This document shows positions 10,977 to 22,196 of a stretch of DNA of 64,000 nucleotides, piece after piece. The translations under genes and the position numbers were made by a program. Each line of letters starts with the position of its first letter. The first letter of the stretch is position 1. Below the pieces are notes generated by a model. That model was not told the DNA's origin. It did no database searches and saw only the letters and a program-made list of their open reading frames with translations. Origin of the DNA: an uncultured Paracoccaceae bacterium (GTDB taxonomy: Bacteria > Pseudomonadota > Alphaproteobacteria > Rhodobacterales > Rhodobacteraceae); the NCBI GenBank assembly GCA_913062865.1, contig CAJXWO010000003.1, positions 1 through 64,000 on the forward strand, read 5' to 3'.

Positions 10977-12850
10977 GCGGTCTGTGCCCGCTTGGCCTGA
11001 CGCAGCTTTGCCAGCAGCAAAGCCAGGGCAGCGGGTGTCATCCCCTCGATCCGGCCAGCTTGTGCCAGGGTCGCCGGTCTTGCTGTCGTCAGTTTTGCCT
11101 GCAGCTCGTTCGACAGCCCGTCGATCCCATCAAAAGAGAACTCGGGCGGGATCACCTGCGCCTCGTCGCGGCGCATGAGCTCTACGTCCCGCTGCTGCCG
11201 TTCAATGTAATTCGCATACAGTGCTTCGCGCGACAGCTGATCGGCCACCTCTTTGGGCAAGGCGGCAATCGCGTCATCAAGCGCGGTCAGATCGTCGAAA
11301 TCGACCTCGGGGAACGCCAGGACCTGAAACGCTGTCCGGCGTGTGCCATCCTGGTTTACCTGAATACCGGCAGCGCGCAGTTGCGATGGCGTGTAGTCCT
11401 CCGCCGTCAGAACGGCGCGGCCGGCCTCGAGGGCCTCCATCTTCTGCGCGAACGTCCTCCGCCGGGTTTCAGTCAGACAGCCGACCTTTTCTGCCAATGG
11501 CGTCAAACGCTGGTCGGCATTGTCCGCGCGCAGAGACAGGCGGAACTCGGCGCGCGAGGTGAACATGCGATACGGCTCGCTCACCCCGCGTGTGGTGAGG
11601 TCATCAACCATGACGCCGATATAGCTATCGGTGCGGGAAAAGATGACCGGCTCTTCTTCACGCACAGATCGCACAGCATTCAGCGCCGCGACCATGCCTT
11701 GGGCCGCGGCTTCTTCATAACCGGTGGTGCCATTGATCTGACCGGCAAGGAACAGCCCCGGCACATCATGCACCGCCAGCCGCGCATCCAGCGCACGGGG
11801 GTCGACGTAGTCGTATTCGATGGCATATCCTGGCTGCAGGATCTTCGCCTGCTCCAACCCATGGATCGACTGCACATAGGCCTCTTGCACATCCTCCGGC
11901 AACGAGGTCGAGATTCCGTTGGGATAAACTGTGTGGTCGTCGACGCCCTCTGGCTCCAGGAAGATCTGGTGCGATGACTTATCGGCGAAACGTACGATCT
12001 TATCCTCGATCGAGGGGCAATAGCGCGGGCCGATCCCGTCGATATGCCCGCCATACATGGCAGACCGATCCAGATTGTCGCGAATGATCGCGTGGGTCGC
12101 CTCGTTCGTATGGGTGATACCGCAGGGGATCTGCCTCAGATAGGCGCCCATGGTGAGGAAGGAAAAGAACACCGGCTCGTCATCACCCGGCTGCGCCTCC
12201 AGCTTGTCCCAAGCAATGGTACGCCCATCTAGGCGCGGCGGCGTCCCGGTTTTCAACCGGCCCAGCGGAAGGCCGAAACTGTCGATCCGCTCGGCCAGTT
12301 TTACCGACGGGCGGTCGCCCATACGGCCACCGGGGCGAGAAACGTCGCCGATATGGATCACGCCCCGCAGAAAAGTCCCGGTGGTCAGAACGACGGCACC
12401 TGCGTTGACCTGGCTGCCGTCGCCCAATGCGACGCCGGTCACACGGTTTCCTTGCATCAGGAAATCGGTGACCTCGCCCTCGAGAATGGTCAGATGTTCC
12501 AACGCGGACAGCTCTGCCTGCATCTCACGCCGGTACACCTTGCGGTCCGACTGCGCGCGGGGGCCTTGCACAGCAGGGCCCTTGCGGCGGTTCAGTAGGC
12601 GGAACTGGATCCCCGCCTTATCCGCAACGCGTCCCATCACGCCGTCCATCGCGTCGATCTCGCGCACCAGGTGGCCCTTGCCCAGGCCACCAATTGCCGG
12701 ATTACAGGACATGACGCCGATGCTGTCAAAGGTCAGCGTGATTAGCGCGGTGCGTGCGCCCATACGCGCAGCAGCAGCCGCGGCTTCGGACCCAGCGTGC
12801 CCGCCACCCACGACGATGACATCGAAATCCAGATGTTTCACGTGAAACAC
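10973..12850 (-). CDS. mnmG: tRNA uridine-5-carboxymethylaminomethyl modification enzyme MnmG (GidA), GTG start
   Basis: [30 protein letters not shown]...[21 protein letters not shown]. Confidence 0.97.
   Translation of the reverse strand: MFHVKHLDFDVIVVGGGHAGSEAAAAAARMGARTALITLTFDSIGVMSCNPAIGGLGKGHLVREIDAMDGVMGRVADKAGIQFRLLNRRKGPAVQGPRAQSDRKVYRREMQAELSALEHLTILEGEVTDFLMQGNRVTGVALGDGSQVNAGAVVLTTGTFLRGVIHIGDVSRPGGRMGDRPSVKLAERIDSFGLPLGRLKTGTPPRLDGRTIAWDKLEAQPGDDEPVFFSFLTMGAYLRQIPCGITHTNEATHAIIRDNLDRSAMYGGHIDGIGPRYCPSIEDKIVRFADKSSHQIFLEPEGVDDHTVYPNGISTSLPEDVQEAYVQSIHGLEQAKILQPGYAIEYDYVDPRALDARLAVHDVPGLFLAGQINGTTGYEEAAAQGMVAALNAVRSVREEEPVIFSRTDSYIGVMVDDLTTRGVSEPYRMFTSRAEFRLSLRADNADQRLTPLAEKVGCLTETRRRTFAQKMEALEAGRAVLTAEDYTPSQLRAAGIQVNQDGTRRTAFQVLAFPEVDFDDLTALDDAIAALPKEVADQLSREALYANYIERQQRDVELMRRDEAQVIPPEFSFDGIDGLSNELQAKLTTARPATLAQAGRIEGMTPAALALLLAKLRQAKRAQTA
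12834..12849. promoter_or_regulatory. parS centromere site
   Basis: Perfect TGTTTCACGTGAAACA overlapping the GTG start codon of mnmG (encodes FHVKH). Confidence 0.97.
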
Positions 12851-12853
12851 TCC

Positions 12854-14134
12854 TTACTTTCCCAAGCAGAAGCTGGCGAAGATCTCGTCCAAAACCGATT
12901 CCACATCGACTCGACCGATCACGCTGTCCAAAGCGCGAATCCCGCTGCGCAATTCCTCTGCCGCCAGATCATATAAGTCCGGCCCCTGCCCGACCAAGCC
13001 CGTTGCCGCCTCAAGCGAAGACGACGCTAGGCGCAGCGCCGTGGCGTGCCGTTCCCGAATAGCCAGGCCAGCACCGGCGCTGCGCTGTTCCAGAATATCG
13101 GTGATCTGCGCAATCAGCGCGTCGACCCCTTGCCCGGTTTTGCCCGATATACCTTGACCGCCCGACAAGTCAGCCTTGGCCTGCAGAACGATATCCCCGT
13201 CCTGTGGCACAAGAACCGGCGCCTCATCCACAAACAGAAGGAACACCCTCAGATCCGCAGCGGCTGCGCGTTCTAGCGCACGGGCGATGCCCATCCCTTC
13301 CACCGCATCCTCGGCATCGCGCAAACCGGCGGTATCAAGCAGGGTGACAGGCAAGCCGTTCAGATCCATCCGAACCTCGATGATATCCCGCGTGGTGCCT
13401 GCAAACTCCGAGGTGATCGCTGCCTCACGCCCGGCAAGCCGATTGAGCAGCGTAGATTTACCGACATTCGGGCGACCAATGATGGCCACCTCATACCCGT
13501 CGCGGATGCGTTCAGCGGCTGTCACCCCAGCAATCTGCGGGGCCAGCTCGCCGCGAACCGACGCCAGCAACTCGGTCACCTCAGGCGACATATCGACCGG
13601 GACCTCCTCATCAGCGAAATCTATCGTCGCTTCCAAAAGGGCTGCTGCCCGTATCAGCTTTTGGCGCCATGCTTCCGTCACCTCGGACAATTCCCCCGAG
13701 AATACGGCCACCGCCTGACGCCGTTGCGCCTCGGTCTCGGCCTCGATCAGATCGGCCAGCCCCTCGATCTGGGCCAAGTCCATTCGTCCATTTTCGAGCG
13801 CGCGGCGGGTGAACTCCCCGGGGTCCGCCAAACGCAACCCTTCCAGAGCAGAAAGCGTGCGCAACACCGCGCGGTAAACCGCTGGACTGCCATGGGTCTG
13901 AAACTCGACCACGTCCTCACCGGTAAAGCTCTGACCGGCAGGGAAATACAGCACCAAAGCTTCGTCCAATACCGCGCCACCCGCATCGCGCAGCATGCGC
14001 AGCCCGGCCTGACGCGGTGGCGGGACTGACCCAGCCACACGCTCGGCCACCAACACGGCACCGGGCCCCGACAGGCGAATGATGGCAACGCCAGATTTCC
14101 CCGGCGCGGTCGCCAGGGCAAAGATCGTGTCCAT
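12854..14134 (-). CDS. mnmE: tRNA modification GTPase MnmE (TrmE)
   Basis: [36 protein letters not shown]-terminal CLGK. Confidence 0.97.
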   Translation of the reverse strand: MDTIFALATAPGKSGVAIIRLSGPGAVLVAERVAGSVPPPRQAGLRMLRDAGGAVLDEALVLYFPAGQSFTGEDVVEFQTHGSPAVYRAVLRTLSALEGLRLADPGEFTRRALENGRMDLAQIEGLADLIEAETEAQRRQAVAVFSGELSEVTEAWRQKLIRAAALLEATIDFADEEVPVDMSPEVTELLASVRGELAPQIAGVTAAERIRDGYEVAIIGRPNVGKSTLLNRLAGREAAITSEFAGTTRDIIEVRMDLNGLPVTLLDTAGLRDAEDAVEGMGIARALERAAAADLRVFLLFVDEAPVLVPQDGDIVLQAKADLSGGQGISGKTGQGVDALIAQITDILEQRSAGAGLAIRERHATALRLASSSLEAATGLVGQGPDLYDLAAEELRSGIRALDSVIGRVDVESVLDEIFASFCLGK

Positions 14135-14162
14135 GCCTATGCCTCCGTCCCGCGCGCCGGGA

Positions 14163-15434
14163 TCAGGTGTTCATGGAATCGAAGAATTCACTGTTGGTCT
14201 TGGTCTGCTTGAGCTTGGACAAAAGGAACTCGATCGCGTCGGTCGTGCCCATCGGGTTCAGAATGCGGCGCAGAACAAAGGTCTTTTGCAGGTCCACCTT
14301 ATCGACCAGCAGATCCTCTTTCCGCGTGCCGGATTTGAGGATGTCGATGGCCGGGAACACACGCTTGTCCGCGATCTTGCGGTCCAGCACGATTTCCGAA
14401 TTGCCGGTGCCCTTGAACTCTTCAAAAATCACCTCGTCCATCCGGCTGCCCGTGTCGATCAGCGCGGTGGCGATGATGGTCAGGCTGCCGCCCTCTTCGA
14501 TATTCCGGGCCGCACCAAAGAACCGCTTGGGCCGTTGCAGCGCGTTGGCGTCCACACCGCCTGTCAGCACCTTGCCCGAGGACGGGACCACGGTGTTGAA
14601 GGCCCGACCCAGACGCGTGATAGAATCCAGCAGGATCACCACGTCGCGCTTGTGTTCGACCAGGCGCTTGGCCTTTTCGATCACCATTTCCGACACGGCA
14701 ACGTGGCGGGTCGCCGGTTCGTCGAAGGTGGAGCTGATGACCTCGCCCTTCACGGACCGCTGCATGTCGGTCACTTCCTCGGGGCGTTCGTCGATCAGAA
14801 GGACGATCAGGTAGCACTCCGGGTGGTTCTTTTCGATGCTCGAAGCGATGTTCTGCAGGATCACAGTTTTACCGGTCCGCGGCGGCGCCACAATCAGCGA
14901 CCGCTGCCCCTTGCCGATGGGCGCGACCAGGTCGATCACGCGGGCGGACTTGTCCTTGATCGTCGGATCTTCGATTTCCATCTTCAGCCGCTCATCAGGA
15001 TAAAGCGGCGTCAGGTTGTCGAACGCGATCTTATGGCGGGCACGCTCGGGCTCTTGGAAATTGATGCTGTTGACGTTGGTCAGAGCAAAATAGCGTTCGG
15101 TATCCTCGGGAGCCCGGATCGCACCTTCGATCGTGTCGCCTGTGCGCAGGGAATACTGACGGATCATGTCGGGCGAGACATAGATATCGTCGGGGCCGGG
15201 CAGGTAGTTCGCCTCGGGCGAGCGCAGGAAGCCGAACCCGTCTTGCAGCACTTCAAGCACACCGTCGCCGGCGATCTCCCACCCCTCTTCGGCGCGTTCC
15301 TTGAGGATTTGGAACATCATGTCGCCCTTGCGCATGGTCGAGGCGTTCTCGATTTCGAGCTCCTCTGCCATGGACAAAAGGTCTTTTGGGCTTTTTGCCT
15401 TCAGATCGGCAAGGTTCAAGCGTTCTTGGGTCAT
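14163..15434 (-). CDS. rho: Transcription termination factor Rho (ORF extends to 15503)
   Basis: [47 protein letters not shown]. Confidence 0.97.
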   Translation of the reverse strand: MTQERLNLADLKAKSPKDLLSMAEELEIENASTMRKGDMMFQILKERAEEGWEIAGDGVLEVLQDGFGFLRSPEANYLPGPDDIYVSPDMIRQYSLRTGDTIEGAIRAPEDTERYFALTNVNSINFQEPERARHKIAFDNLTPLYPDERLKMEIEDPTIKDKSARVIDLVAPIGKGQRSLIVAPPRTGKTVILQNIASSIEKNHPECYLIVLLIDERPEEVTDMQRSVKGEVISSTFDEPATRHVAVSEMVIEKAKRLVEHKRDVVILLDSITRLGRAFNTVVPSSGKVLTGGVDANALQRPKRFFGAARNIEEGGSLTIIATALIDTGSRMDEVIFEEFKGTGNSEIVLDRKIADKRVFPAIDILKSGTRKEDLLVDKVDLQKTFVLRRILNPMGTTDAIEFLLSKLKQTKTNSEFFDSMNT

Positions 15435-15503
15435 GGCATATCTTCGGAAAGCAGGGATCGTCCGTTCAAACGGTGCGCGATCTATGTGTCGGGGAAAGTC
15501 CAC

Positions 15504-15958
15504 GTCGGACGACGTTGCGCAGGCTGATAATCCTATCCGGTCTCCGAGTCAATCTGACGCGTGCCGGTCCTGTCTGGTTACCTCTCATAAATATAAGAAA
15601 GAAAAGAAAAAGGATGATGATGTAAGGGCCGACCATCTTTGTGGATTATCGGGTTTTCCCGGTTTCTCCTCTTGTGGGGAAAACCCCTGATCTCCGTCCC
15701 CAAAACATTAACTTCGTAAATTAACATGATTTGTCAGACACTTGATAGGTATGAGCCATGCCAGGCCTGTGTATGGTTCCGGTATAAGCCCCGTGTCACT
15801 CACCGTGTCCACAACCCGGACTTATCCTATCCCGAACGGGACAGGTGGGGCACGAACCACCGTGTTGTCCCCGGGGCGCGTGACGCTTGCATCCAAAGCC
15901 CTGTTTCCCCAGAAAGACCCCACCGCTTGTCGCACCTGTTGTCCACGGAAAGATCCAC
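15504..15958. other. Candidate chromosomal replication origin (oriC)
   Basis: rho/maf intergenic; DnaA-box-like 9-mers TGTGGATTA (15640-15648, 8/9), TGTGGGGAA (15673-15681), GTGTCCACA (15805-15813), TTGTCCACG (15939-15947), AGATCCACA (15951-15959); AT-rich tracts at 15588-15622 and 15701-15731; flanking genes diverge. Confidence 0.75.
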
Positions 15959-16555
15959 ATGCCGCGTCTTGTTCTGGCCTCCGGTTCCGAGATCCGCGCC
16001 CAGCTCTTGCGCCAGGCGCAGGTCGCTTTCGATGTCGAAAAACCCCGGGTCGACGAAGACGCCGTGCGTGCCGCGCTCGACGCCGAGGGTGCCAGTCCCC
16101 GCGACCAGGCCGATGCCCTGGCCGAAATGAAGGCACGGCGCATCGCGGACAAGCATCCCGATGCGTTGGTCCTTGGTTGTGATCAGGTACTTGACTGCGC
16201 GGGCAAGGTGTTTGCCAAACCCGAAACACCGGAAGATGCCGAGCGGCAGTTGAAACAGTTGCGCGGCAAGACCCATCGCCTGCTTTCTGCGGCCGTGTTG
16301 TACGAGAATGCTGAACCGACCTGGCGCCATGTCGGTGTGGTCCGCTTGCACATGCATGACCTGTCGGACGCCTATATCGCCGAATATCTTGACCGGAACT
16401 GGGAAAGCGTGCGCCATAGCGTCGGGGCCTACAAGCTTGAGGAAGAGGGCGCGCGATTGTTTGCGCGGATCGACGGGGATTACTTCACCGTGCTCGGCCT
16501 GCCCCTGCTCGAGCTGCTGTCACACCTGGTCCTGCGCGGAGAACTGAACCGATGA
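15959..16555 (+). CDS. maf: Maf family nucleotide pyrophosphatase
   Basis: MPRLVLASGSEIRAQLLRQAQVAFDVEKPRVDED. Confidence 0.94.
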   Translation: MPRLVLASGSEIRAQLLRQAQVAFDVEKPRVDEDAVRAALDAEGASPRDQADALAEMKARRIADKHPDALVLGCDQVLDCAGKVFAKPETPEDAERQLKQLRGKTHRLLSAAVLYENAEPTWRHVGVVRLHMHDLSDAYIAEYLDRNWESVRHSVGAYKLEEEGARLFARIDGDYFTVLGLPLLELLSHLVLRGELNR

Positions 16556-17385
16556 GCCATGCGCCCGTTCCCCTTGCCGGAGTGATCGGTCATCCGATCG
16601 CCCACTCCAAATCCCCGCGGCTGCACGCCCACTGGCTGCGCCGCTACAATGCACCTGGCCACTATATCCCGATGGATGTTGCGCCGGATCACCTGGCCGA
16701 GGTGATCCGCACCTTGCCAAAGGCTGGATTCGTGGGTGTGAACGTGACCATCCCGCACAAGGAAAAGATTCTGGAGATCGCGGATCTCATTACCGACCGT
16801 GCGACGCTGATCGGGGCGGCCAATACCTTGATCTTCCGGAAGGATGGCAAGATCCACGCAGACAATACGGATGGCTACGGTTTCGTCGAGAACATCCGCC
16901 AGAAAGCGCCCGACTGGACGCCCAAGGCGGGGCCGGCGGCAGTGTTCGGGGCCGGTGGAGCTGCGCGCGCGGTGGTGGCCGCGCTTCTCGACGTCGGCGT
17001 GCCCGAGATCATGATCTCGAACCGAACCCGTATCCGGGCAGAGCAATTGCAGCGTGATTTCGGCAAGCGGATCACCGTGGTCGACTGGGTTCAGGCCGGT
17101 AACATGCTGGATGAGGCGCGTACCGTCGTGAACACCTCGTCGCTGGGCATGGTCGGTCAGCCGGAATTGCGGGTGCCGCTCGATGGGCTGCGACAGGATG
17201 CTTTGGTGACCGACCTGGTCTACACTCCGCTTCAGACGCGGCTTTTGCGCACCGCAACGGAAATGGGATGCACCACGGTCGATGGGCTGGGCATGCTGCT
17301 GCACCAGGCGGTGCCCGGGTTCGAACGCTGGTTCGGCACCCGGCCCGAGGTTGACGACGATCTGCGCGCCGCCGTTCTGAGATGA
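16552..17385 (+). CDS. aroE: Shikimate dehydrogenase
   Basis: LAGVIGHPIAHSKSPRLHAHWL; VNVTIPHKE; GAGGAARAVV. Confidence 0.96.
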   Translation: MSHAPVPLAGVIGHPIAHSKSPRLHAHWLRRYNAPGHYIPMDVAPDHLAEVIRTLPKAGFVGVNVTIPHKEKILEIADLITDRATLIGAANTLIFRKDGKIHADNTDGYGFVENIRQKAPDWTPKAGPAAVFGAGGAARAVVAALLDVGVPEIMISNRTRIRAEQLQRDFGKRITVVDWVQAGNMLDEARTVVNTSSLGMVGQPELRVPLDGLRQDALVTDLVYTPLQTRLLRTATEMGCTTVDGLGMLLHQAVPGFERWFGTRPEVDDDLRAAVLR

Positions 17386-17975
17386 GTTTCCGCCTTGGTC
17401 TGACCGGGTCGATCGGGATGGGCAAGTCCACCACGGCACGCATGTTCGGCGACGCAGGGTGTGCCGTGTGGGATGCGGATGCCGCCGTTCATCGCATGTA
17501 TGCGCCGGGTGGTGCCGCGGTCGATCCCATGCGGGCCGCCTTTCCCCAGGCGATTGTGGACGGGGCCGTGTCACGCGACCGCCTTAAAGAGATCATCGCC
17601 TGCGACCCCGATGCCCTAAAACGGATCGAGACCATCGTGCATCCGTTGGTCGCGGCGGACCGCGCCGCCTTTGCTGAAAAGACCAGCGCGGATATCGTGG
17701 TGTTCGACATACCGTTGTTGTTCGAAACGGGCGGCGACGCCTTGATGGACGCCACTGTATGCGTCACGATTCCAGCCGAAGAACAACGCGCCCGTGTGTT
17801 GGCCAGGCCGGGGATGACCGCGGCACAATTCGATGCCATCCTTTCGAAACAGATGCCGAACGCGGAAAAGGTGCGGTGCGCCGACTATGTGGTTGTCACG
17901 GATACGCTGGATCACGCCCGTGAACAGGTGGCGCGGATCGTGGCCCAAATCAGGGAGCAGTTGAAAGATGCGTGA
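17382..17975 (+). CDS. coaE: Dephospho-CoA kinase
   Basis: [35 protein letters not shown]. Confidence 0.96.
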   Translation: MSFRLGLTGSIGMGKSTTARMFGDAGCAVWDADAAVHRMYAPGGAAVDPMRAAFPQAIVDGAVSRDRLKEIIACDPDALKRIETIVHPLVAADRAAFAEKTSADIVVFDIPLLFETGGDALMDATVCVTIPAEEQRARVLARPGMTAAQFDAILSKQMPNAEKVRCADYVVVTDTLDHAREQVARIVAQIREQLKDA

Positions 17976-18705
17976 GATCGTCCTCGATACCGAAACCACC
18001 GGCTTCGATCCGGAGCAGGGCGACCGGATCGTCGAAATCGGCGCGATCGAGCTTTACAACCACGTGCCGACCGGCCGTACCTATCACCAATATATCAACC
18101 CGCAACGCGGCATGCCGGACGAAGCCTTTGGCGTGCACGGAATCGGCCCCGATCTGCTGAGCAACCCGCGCCCCGCCAATCCGGGCGAGATAACACTCAA
18201 GGACAAGCCGGTCTTTGCCGAGATCGGCCACGCCTTCTTCGAGTTCGCGGGCGACGCGAAACTGGTTATTCACAATGCCACGTTCGACATGAAATTCCTG
18301 AATGCGGAATTGCGGTGGATGAACCTGCCCGCCCTGCCCTGGGAACGGGCGGTCGATACGCTCGCCATCGCGCGGCAGAAATTTCCGGGCTCGCCTGCGT
18401 CGCTCGACGCGTTGTGCCGCCGCTTTGCCATCGACAACACCGCGCGCACGCTGCACGGGGCGCTGCTCGACTCAGAAATTCTGGCCGAAGTCTATCTTGA
18501 GCTGATCGGCGGACGGCAGCCGGATTTCATGCTTCAAGCCCGGCACGGTTCCGGCGGAGGCGCAGGACCAGACAGCGCAGACTGGCGGCCGACACCACGA
18601 CCGACCCCGCTCCCCTCTCGGATGTCCGCAGAAGAAAAAGCGGCCCATGACGCCTTTGTGGATGCCATGGGCGATGACGCTTTGTGGAAAAAACTGACCG
18701 GCTGA
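17968..18705 (+). CDS. dnaQ: DNA polymerase III epsilon subunit
   Basis: [29 protein letters not shown]. Confidence 0.95.
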   Translation: MREIVLDTETTGFDPEQGDRIVEIGAIELYNHVPTGRTYHQYINPQRGMPDEAFGVHGIGPDLLSNPRPANPGEITLKDKPVFAEIGHAFFEFAGDAKLVIHNATFDMKFLNAELRWMNLPALPWERAVDTLAIARQKFPGSPASLDALCRRFAIDNTARTLHGALLDSEILAEVYLELIGGRQPDFMLQARHGSGGGAGPDSADWRPTPRPTPLPSRMSAEEKAAHDAFVDAMGDDALWKKLTG

Positions 18706-18708
18706 GGG

Positions 18709-19212
18709 TCAGTTGGGCGTGGCAGCGGCCTCTTGCTCGGCCTTGCGACGCTGGATTTCGTTCCGGTAGAGTTGAAGAAAGTCGATATTCTCAAGGTTCA
18801 GCGGCGGGAAACCGCCATCGCGGGTCACATCGCTGACAATGCGGCGAACGAACGGGAACAGCATCCGCGGGCACTCGATCATCAGGAACGGGTGCATCTG
18901 CTCGTCGGGCAGGCCTTCGATCTGAAACAGACCCGCATAATCCAGCTCGAGCAGGAACAGCGGCGTACCGGAGTCCTTGGATTTCGATTCGACCTTGAGC
19001 TTCAGGATGATCTCGTACTGGTTCTCGGTCTGGCGCTTGCGGGGCTCCAGATTGACTTGCACGGACACGTCGGGCTTTGCCTCGCCCGTCATGCCCTTCT
19101 GGACGAGAATATTCTCGAACGACATGTCGCGCACATACTGAGCGAGTGCACTGAACTTGAAATTCGGCTGCCGCGCGTCGGCAGCGGGGGCGGCGGTATC
19201 GGTTTCGGCCAT
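18709..19212 (-). CDS. secB: Protein-export chaperone SecB
   Basis: FKFSALAQYVRDMSFEN...CPRMLFPFVRRIVSDVTRDGGFPPLNLENIDF. Confidence 0.96.
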   Translation of the reverse strand: MAETDTAAPAADARQPNFKFSALAQYVRDMSFENILVQKGMTGEAKPDVSVQVNLEPRKRQTENQYEIILKLKVESKSKDSGTPLFLLELDYAGLFQIEGLPDEQMHPFLMIECPRMLFPFVRRIVSDVTRDGGFPPLNLENIDFLQLYRNEIQRRKAEQEAAATPN

Positions 19213-19295
19213 CGTTTTGCTCCACAAAATCCGGGTCGGCGCAGGCTGTAGCAGGTTGCGACCGCTGCCTCAATGCTGGGTGGCGATGTGCGCGG

Positions 19296-19811
19296 TCAAT
19301 GCTCGGTCCAGCCCGACGGCTTGCTGGCAGGCCGACCCCTCGGCGACGGATCGTTGGGGTCCTCGGACGGGTCGACCTCGGCATATTGGCCGTCGATCAC
19401 GTCGTCGCGCGCCGGCGGTGGCCTGCGGCGGTGGTGGGGCGGTTCGCCCATGGCGAAGCTTTGTACCGTGACGCGCTTGCGCAGGTAATTCAGCACGGCT
19501 ACGCGCACCGGTGGCATCAGCAGCGCGAAGCCCACAGCGTCGGTGAAGAAGCCCGGCGTCAACAAAAGCGCCCCCGACACGAGGATCATCGCGCCATGGG
19601 CAAGTGGCTCGGTCGGGTCATCAAGCGTGGAAAAGGACCGGCGCAGGTCGTTCATGGCCATCCGCCCCTGGCTGCGCACCAGCCAGGTCCCGGCGATCGC
19701 CGTCAAAACGACAATTCCCAGGGTTGGCCAGAGCCCGATCCAGCCGCCCACCTGGATGAAAAGGGCGATTTCGATCAACGGCACAGTGAGAAATGCCAGA
19801 AAAATCCACAT
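19296..19811 (-). CDS. fxsA: FxsA family membrane protein
   Basis: MWIFLAFLTVPLIEIALFIQVGGWIGLWPTLGIVVLTAIAGTWLVRSQG. Confidence 0.88.
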   Translation of the reverse strand: MWIFLAFLTVPLIEIALFIQVGGWIGLWPTLGIVVLTAIAGTWLVRSQGRMAMNDLRRSFSTLDDPTEPLAHGAMILVSGALLLTPGFFTDAVGFALLMPPVRVAVLNYLRKRVTVQSFAMGEPPHHRRRPPPARDDVIDGQYAEVDPSEDPNDPSPRGRPASKPSGWTEH

Positions 19812-19918
19812 GAGAGGCCTTTCGCGGTTTCGTGTGTGCGGTGGACTCGATCCCACCCCTCACCTACATAAGGTCCAAGCACAGCGGATACCACGTTCCG
19901 CCCCAAACCGAGGTCGAC

Positions 19919-20578
19919 ATGAACTCTCCTATCTTGCAGCTTCTGGTGCTCGCCGGCATCGCTGTTTTCCTGATCCTTCGCCTGAAAAGCGTTCTGGGCA
20001 CACGCGAGGGGTTCGAAAAGCCACCTGCGCCCCGGACACCGGTTCAGAATTCGCGCCGGTCCGAGTTCGAGGTGATCGAAGGCGGGCCCGATCCCGATAT
20101 CGTCGACAATGTCGAAGAGGACAGCCCCGCGGCCGAGGCCCTGGCCAAGATGAAACGGGTCGAACCGTCCTTTGGCGTGACGGACTTTCTGGGCGGAGCC
20201 CGACAGGCTTACGAAATGATCCTGATGGGCTTTGAACGGTCCGAGCTGGGCGGGATCAAGCCGTTCCTGTCCGACGACGTCTATGACAGCTTTGCCGAGG
20301 TGGTCGAGGCGCGCGAGGCCCAAGGTCTGACGATCGAAGCCGAGTTCGTCGGCGTGCGCGAAATGCGCCTGCTGGACGCGACATTCGACGAAGAAGAGCA
20401 ATTGGCCGAGATCACCGTACGGTTCATCGGCGAGCTGACGCAGGTTGTTCGTGACCGGGCCGGCGACATCGTCGAAGGCAGCCTGACGCAGATCAAGCGT
20501 CAGAAAGACGTGTGGACTTTCGCACGCAAGATGGGGATGGACGACCCAAACTGGCAGCTGGTCGCCACGGGCGAATGA
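19919..20578 (+). CDS. Tim44/TimA-like domain protein (inner-membrane anchored)
   Basis: N-terminal TM, FGVTDFLGGARQAYEMILMGF, AITVRFIGELTQVVRD-type C-terminus. Confidence 0.85.
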   Translation: MNSPILQLLVLAGIAVFLILRLKSVLGTREGFEKPPAPRTPVQNSRRSEFEVIEGGPDPDIVDNVEEDSPAAEALAKMKRVEPSFGVTDFLGGARQAYEMILMGFERSELGGIKPFLSDDVYDSFAEVVEAREAQGLTIEAEFVGVREMRLLDATFDEEEQLAEITVRFIGELTQVVRDRAGDIVEGSLTQIKRQKDVWTFARKMGMDDPNWQLVATGE

Positions 20579-21615
20579 TCCGGGCGCTCCGGGCGGCATT
20601 GCTGGCAGGAGGGCTGGCGGTGATGGCCGGACACGCGCAGGCGGACACCACCTACACCATCCTCGATTTTGAGGATCTGGACGGGTGGTCCGCGGATGAT
20701 CACGGCGCGGCCATTGACGTGTTCCTCAACACATGCGCCGACATGGACCGCCCCGACTGGGAAACGCTCTGCGCCCTGGCCAAGGACCAGAAGGATAACG
20801 CCCGCGCCTTTTTCGAACTCTTTTTTCGCCCCGTCCTGATCGAAGACGGGGCGGATGCGCTTTTCACCGGCTATTTTGAACCCGAGCTTGACGGGTCCCG
20901 TTCACCCAGTGCGCGCTATCGCTATCCGCTTTACCGCATGCCGCCCGAGGCCGGTAACGGCATGTGGTTGTCGCGCCGTGCACTTTTGACCAGCGGTGTG
21001 ATAGAGGGGCGCGGGCTAGAGATTGCCTGGGTGGATGATCCGGTGGAGTTGTTCTTTCTCCAGATCCAGGGCTCTGGCCGCGTCCGATTGCCAGATGGCA
21101 GCTACCTGCGCGTCGGATACGGCGGGGCCAATGGGCACCCCTATCGCTCGATTGGTCAGGAACTGGTACGCCGCGGCACCTACGCGCTGCACCAGGTCAG
21201 CGCCGAGGTGATCAAAAACTGGGTGCGCCGCAACCCGGTCGAAGGCCAGGAGCTGCTGTTTCATAACCCGTCCTACGTTTTTTTCCGCGAGGTCAGCGAA
21301 GTCCCCGCCGATCGTGGACCGCTGGGTGCGATGAATCGGTCCGTCACGGCCATGCGCTCCATCGCGGTCGATCCCGCCTTCGTGCCACTTGGGGCGCCGG
21401 TCTGGGTGGAAAAGGACGGCGCCGATCCGATGCGCCGCCTGATGATCGCGCAGGATACGGGCTCGGCCATCAAGGGGGCACAACGGGCCGATATCTTTGT
21501 CGGAACCGGTGATCGGGCAGGTCGCGCCGCAGGTCGGCTTAAGGATCCGGGGCGCATGGTCGTTCTGATGCCGATCCAGCGGGCCTATGCCTTTTTGCCT
21601 GAGAGCGTGCAGTGA
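20575..21615 (+). CDS. mltA: Murein transglycosylase A (MltA, 3D domain)
   Basis: Signal peptide; LFTGYFEPELDGSRSPS; LMIAQDTGSAIKGAQRADIFVGTG. Confidence 0.92.
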   Translation: MIRALRAALLAGGLAVMAGHAQADTTYTILDFEDLDGWSADDHGAAIDVFLNTCADMDRPDWETLCALAKDQKDNARAFFELFFRPVLIEDGADALFTGYFEPELDGSRSPSARYRYPLYRMPPEAGNGMWLSRRALLTSGVIEGRGLEIAWVDDPVELFFLQIQGSGRVRLPDGSYLRVGYGGANGHPYRSIGQELVRRGTYALHQVSAEVIKNWVRRNPVEGQELLFHNPSYVFFREVSEVPADRGPLGAMNRSVTAMRSIAVDPAFVPLGAPVWVEKDGADPMRRLMIAQDTGSAIKGAQRADIFVGTGDRAGRAAGRLKDPGRMVVLMPIQRAYAFLPESVQ

Positions 21616-22196
21616 CCCGGCGCCGCCTGCGCCCGGATGAAATCGAGCTGTGGCGCCGCGTCGCCGACAGTACGGAAAAGCTGCACCCGGAAAAACGGGA
21701 CAGTGCCCCGGTCGCCCGGCCGAAACCCACACCCGTCAAACACCCCAAGCCCCATCTCCAGCCGTTTCGCGTGGGCGAAAAGGCCCCGCAGACCCGCGAC
21801 GGACACGACGTTCTGCCAGGCATTTCAGAACGCCTGGCCAAAAGCCCGCTGCATATGGACAAGAAGGCGTTCACCCGGATGAAGCGGGGCAAGCTCCTGC
21901 CCGAGGACAAGATCGACCTGCACGGCATGACGCTGGATCAGGCCCATCCGGCTTTGGTGTCCTTCATCCTCTCCGCCCATGCGGCGCAGATGCGGCTGGT
22001 GCTGGTCATCACAGGCAAGGGCAAATCGAGCCACGATCATGGCCCCATTCCCCAGCGCAAGGGGGTGTTGAAGCATCAGGTGCCGCAATGGCTGTCCATG
22101 CCGCCGCTCAGCCAGGCGGTGCTGCAAGTGTCAGAGGCGCACCTGAAACACGGCGGCACGGGTGCATATTACGTCTATCTACGCCGCCGCCGGTAG
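21612..22196 (+). CDS. Smr/MutS2 C-terminal domain protein
   Basis: DLHGMTLDQAHPALVSFI...LVITGKGKSS. Confidence 0.88.
   Translation: MTRRRLRPDEIELWRRVADSTEKLHPEKRDSAPVARPKPTPVKHPKPHLQPFRVGEKAPQTRDGHDVLPGISERLAKSPLHMDKKAFTRMKRGKLLPEDKIDLHGMTLDQAHPALVSFILSAHAAQMRLVLVITGKGKSSHDHGPIPQRKGVLKHQVPQWLSMPPLSQAVLQVSEAHLKHGGTGAYYVYLRRRR

Noticed and set aside
15546-15550. GANTC (CcrM) site in the putative oriC
   Set aside because: A single GAGTC is expected by chance; no cluster that would indicate methylation control.
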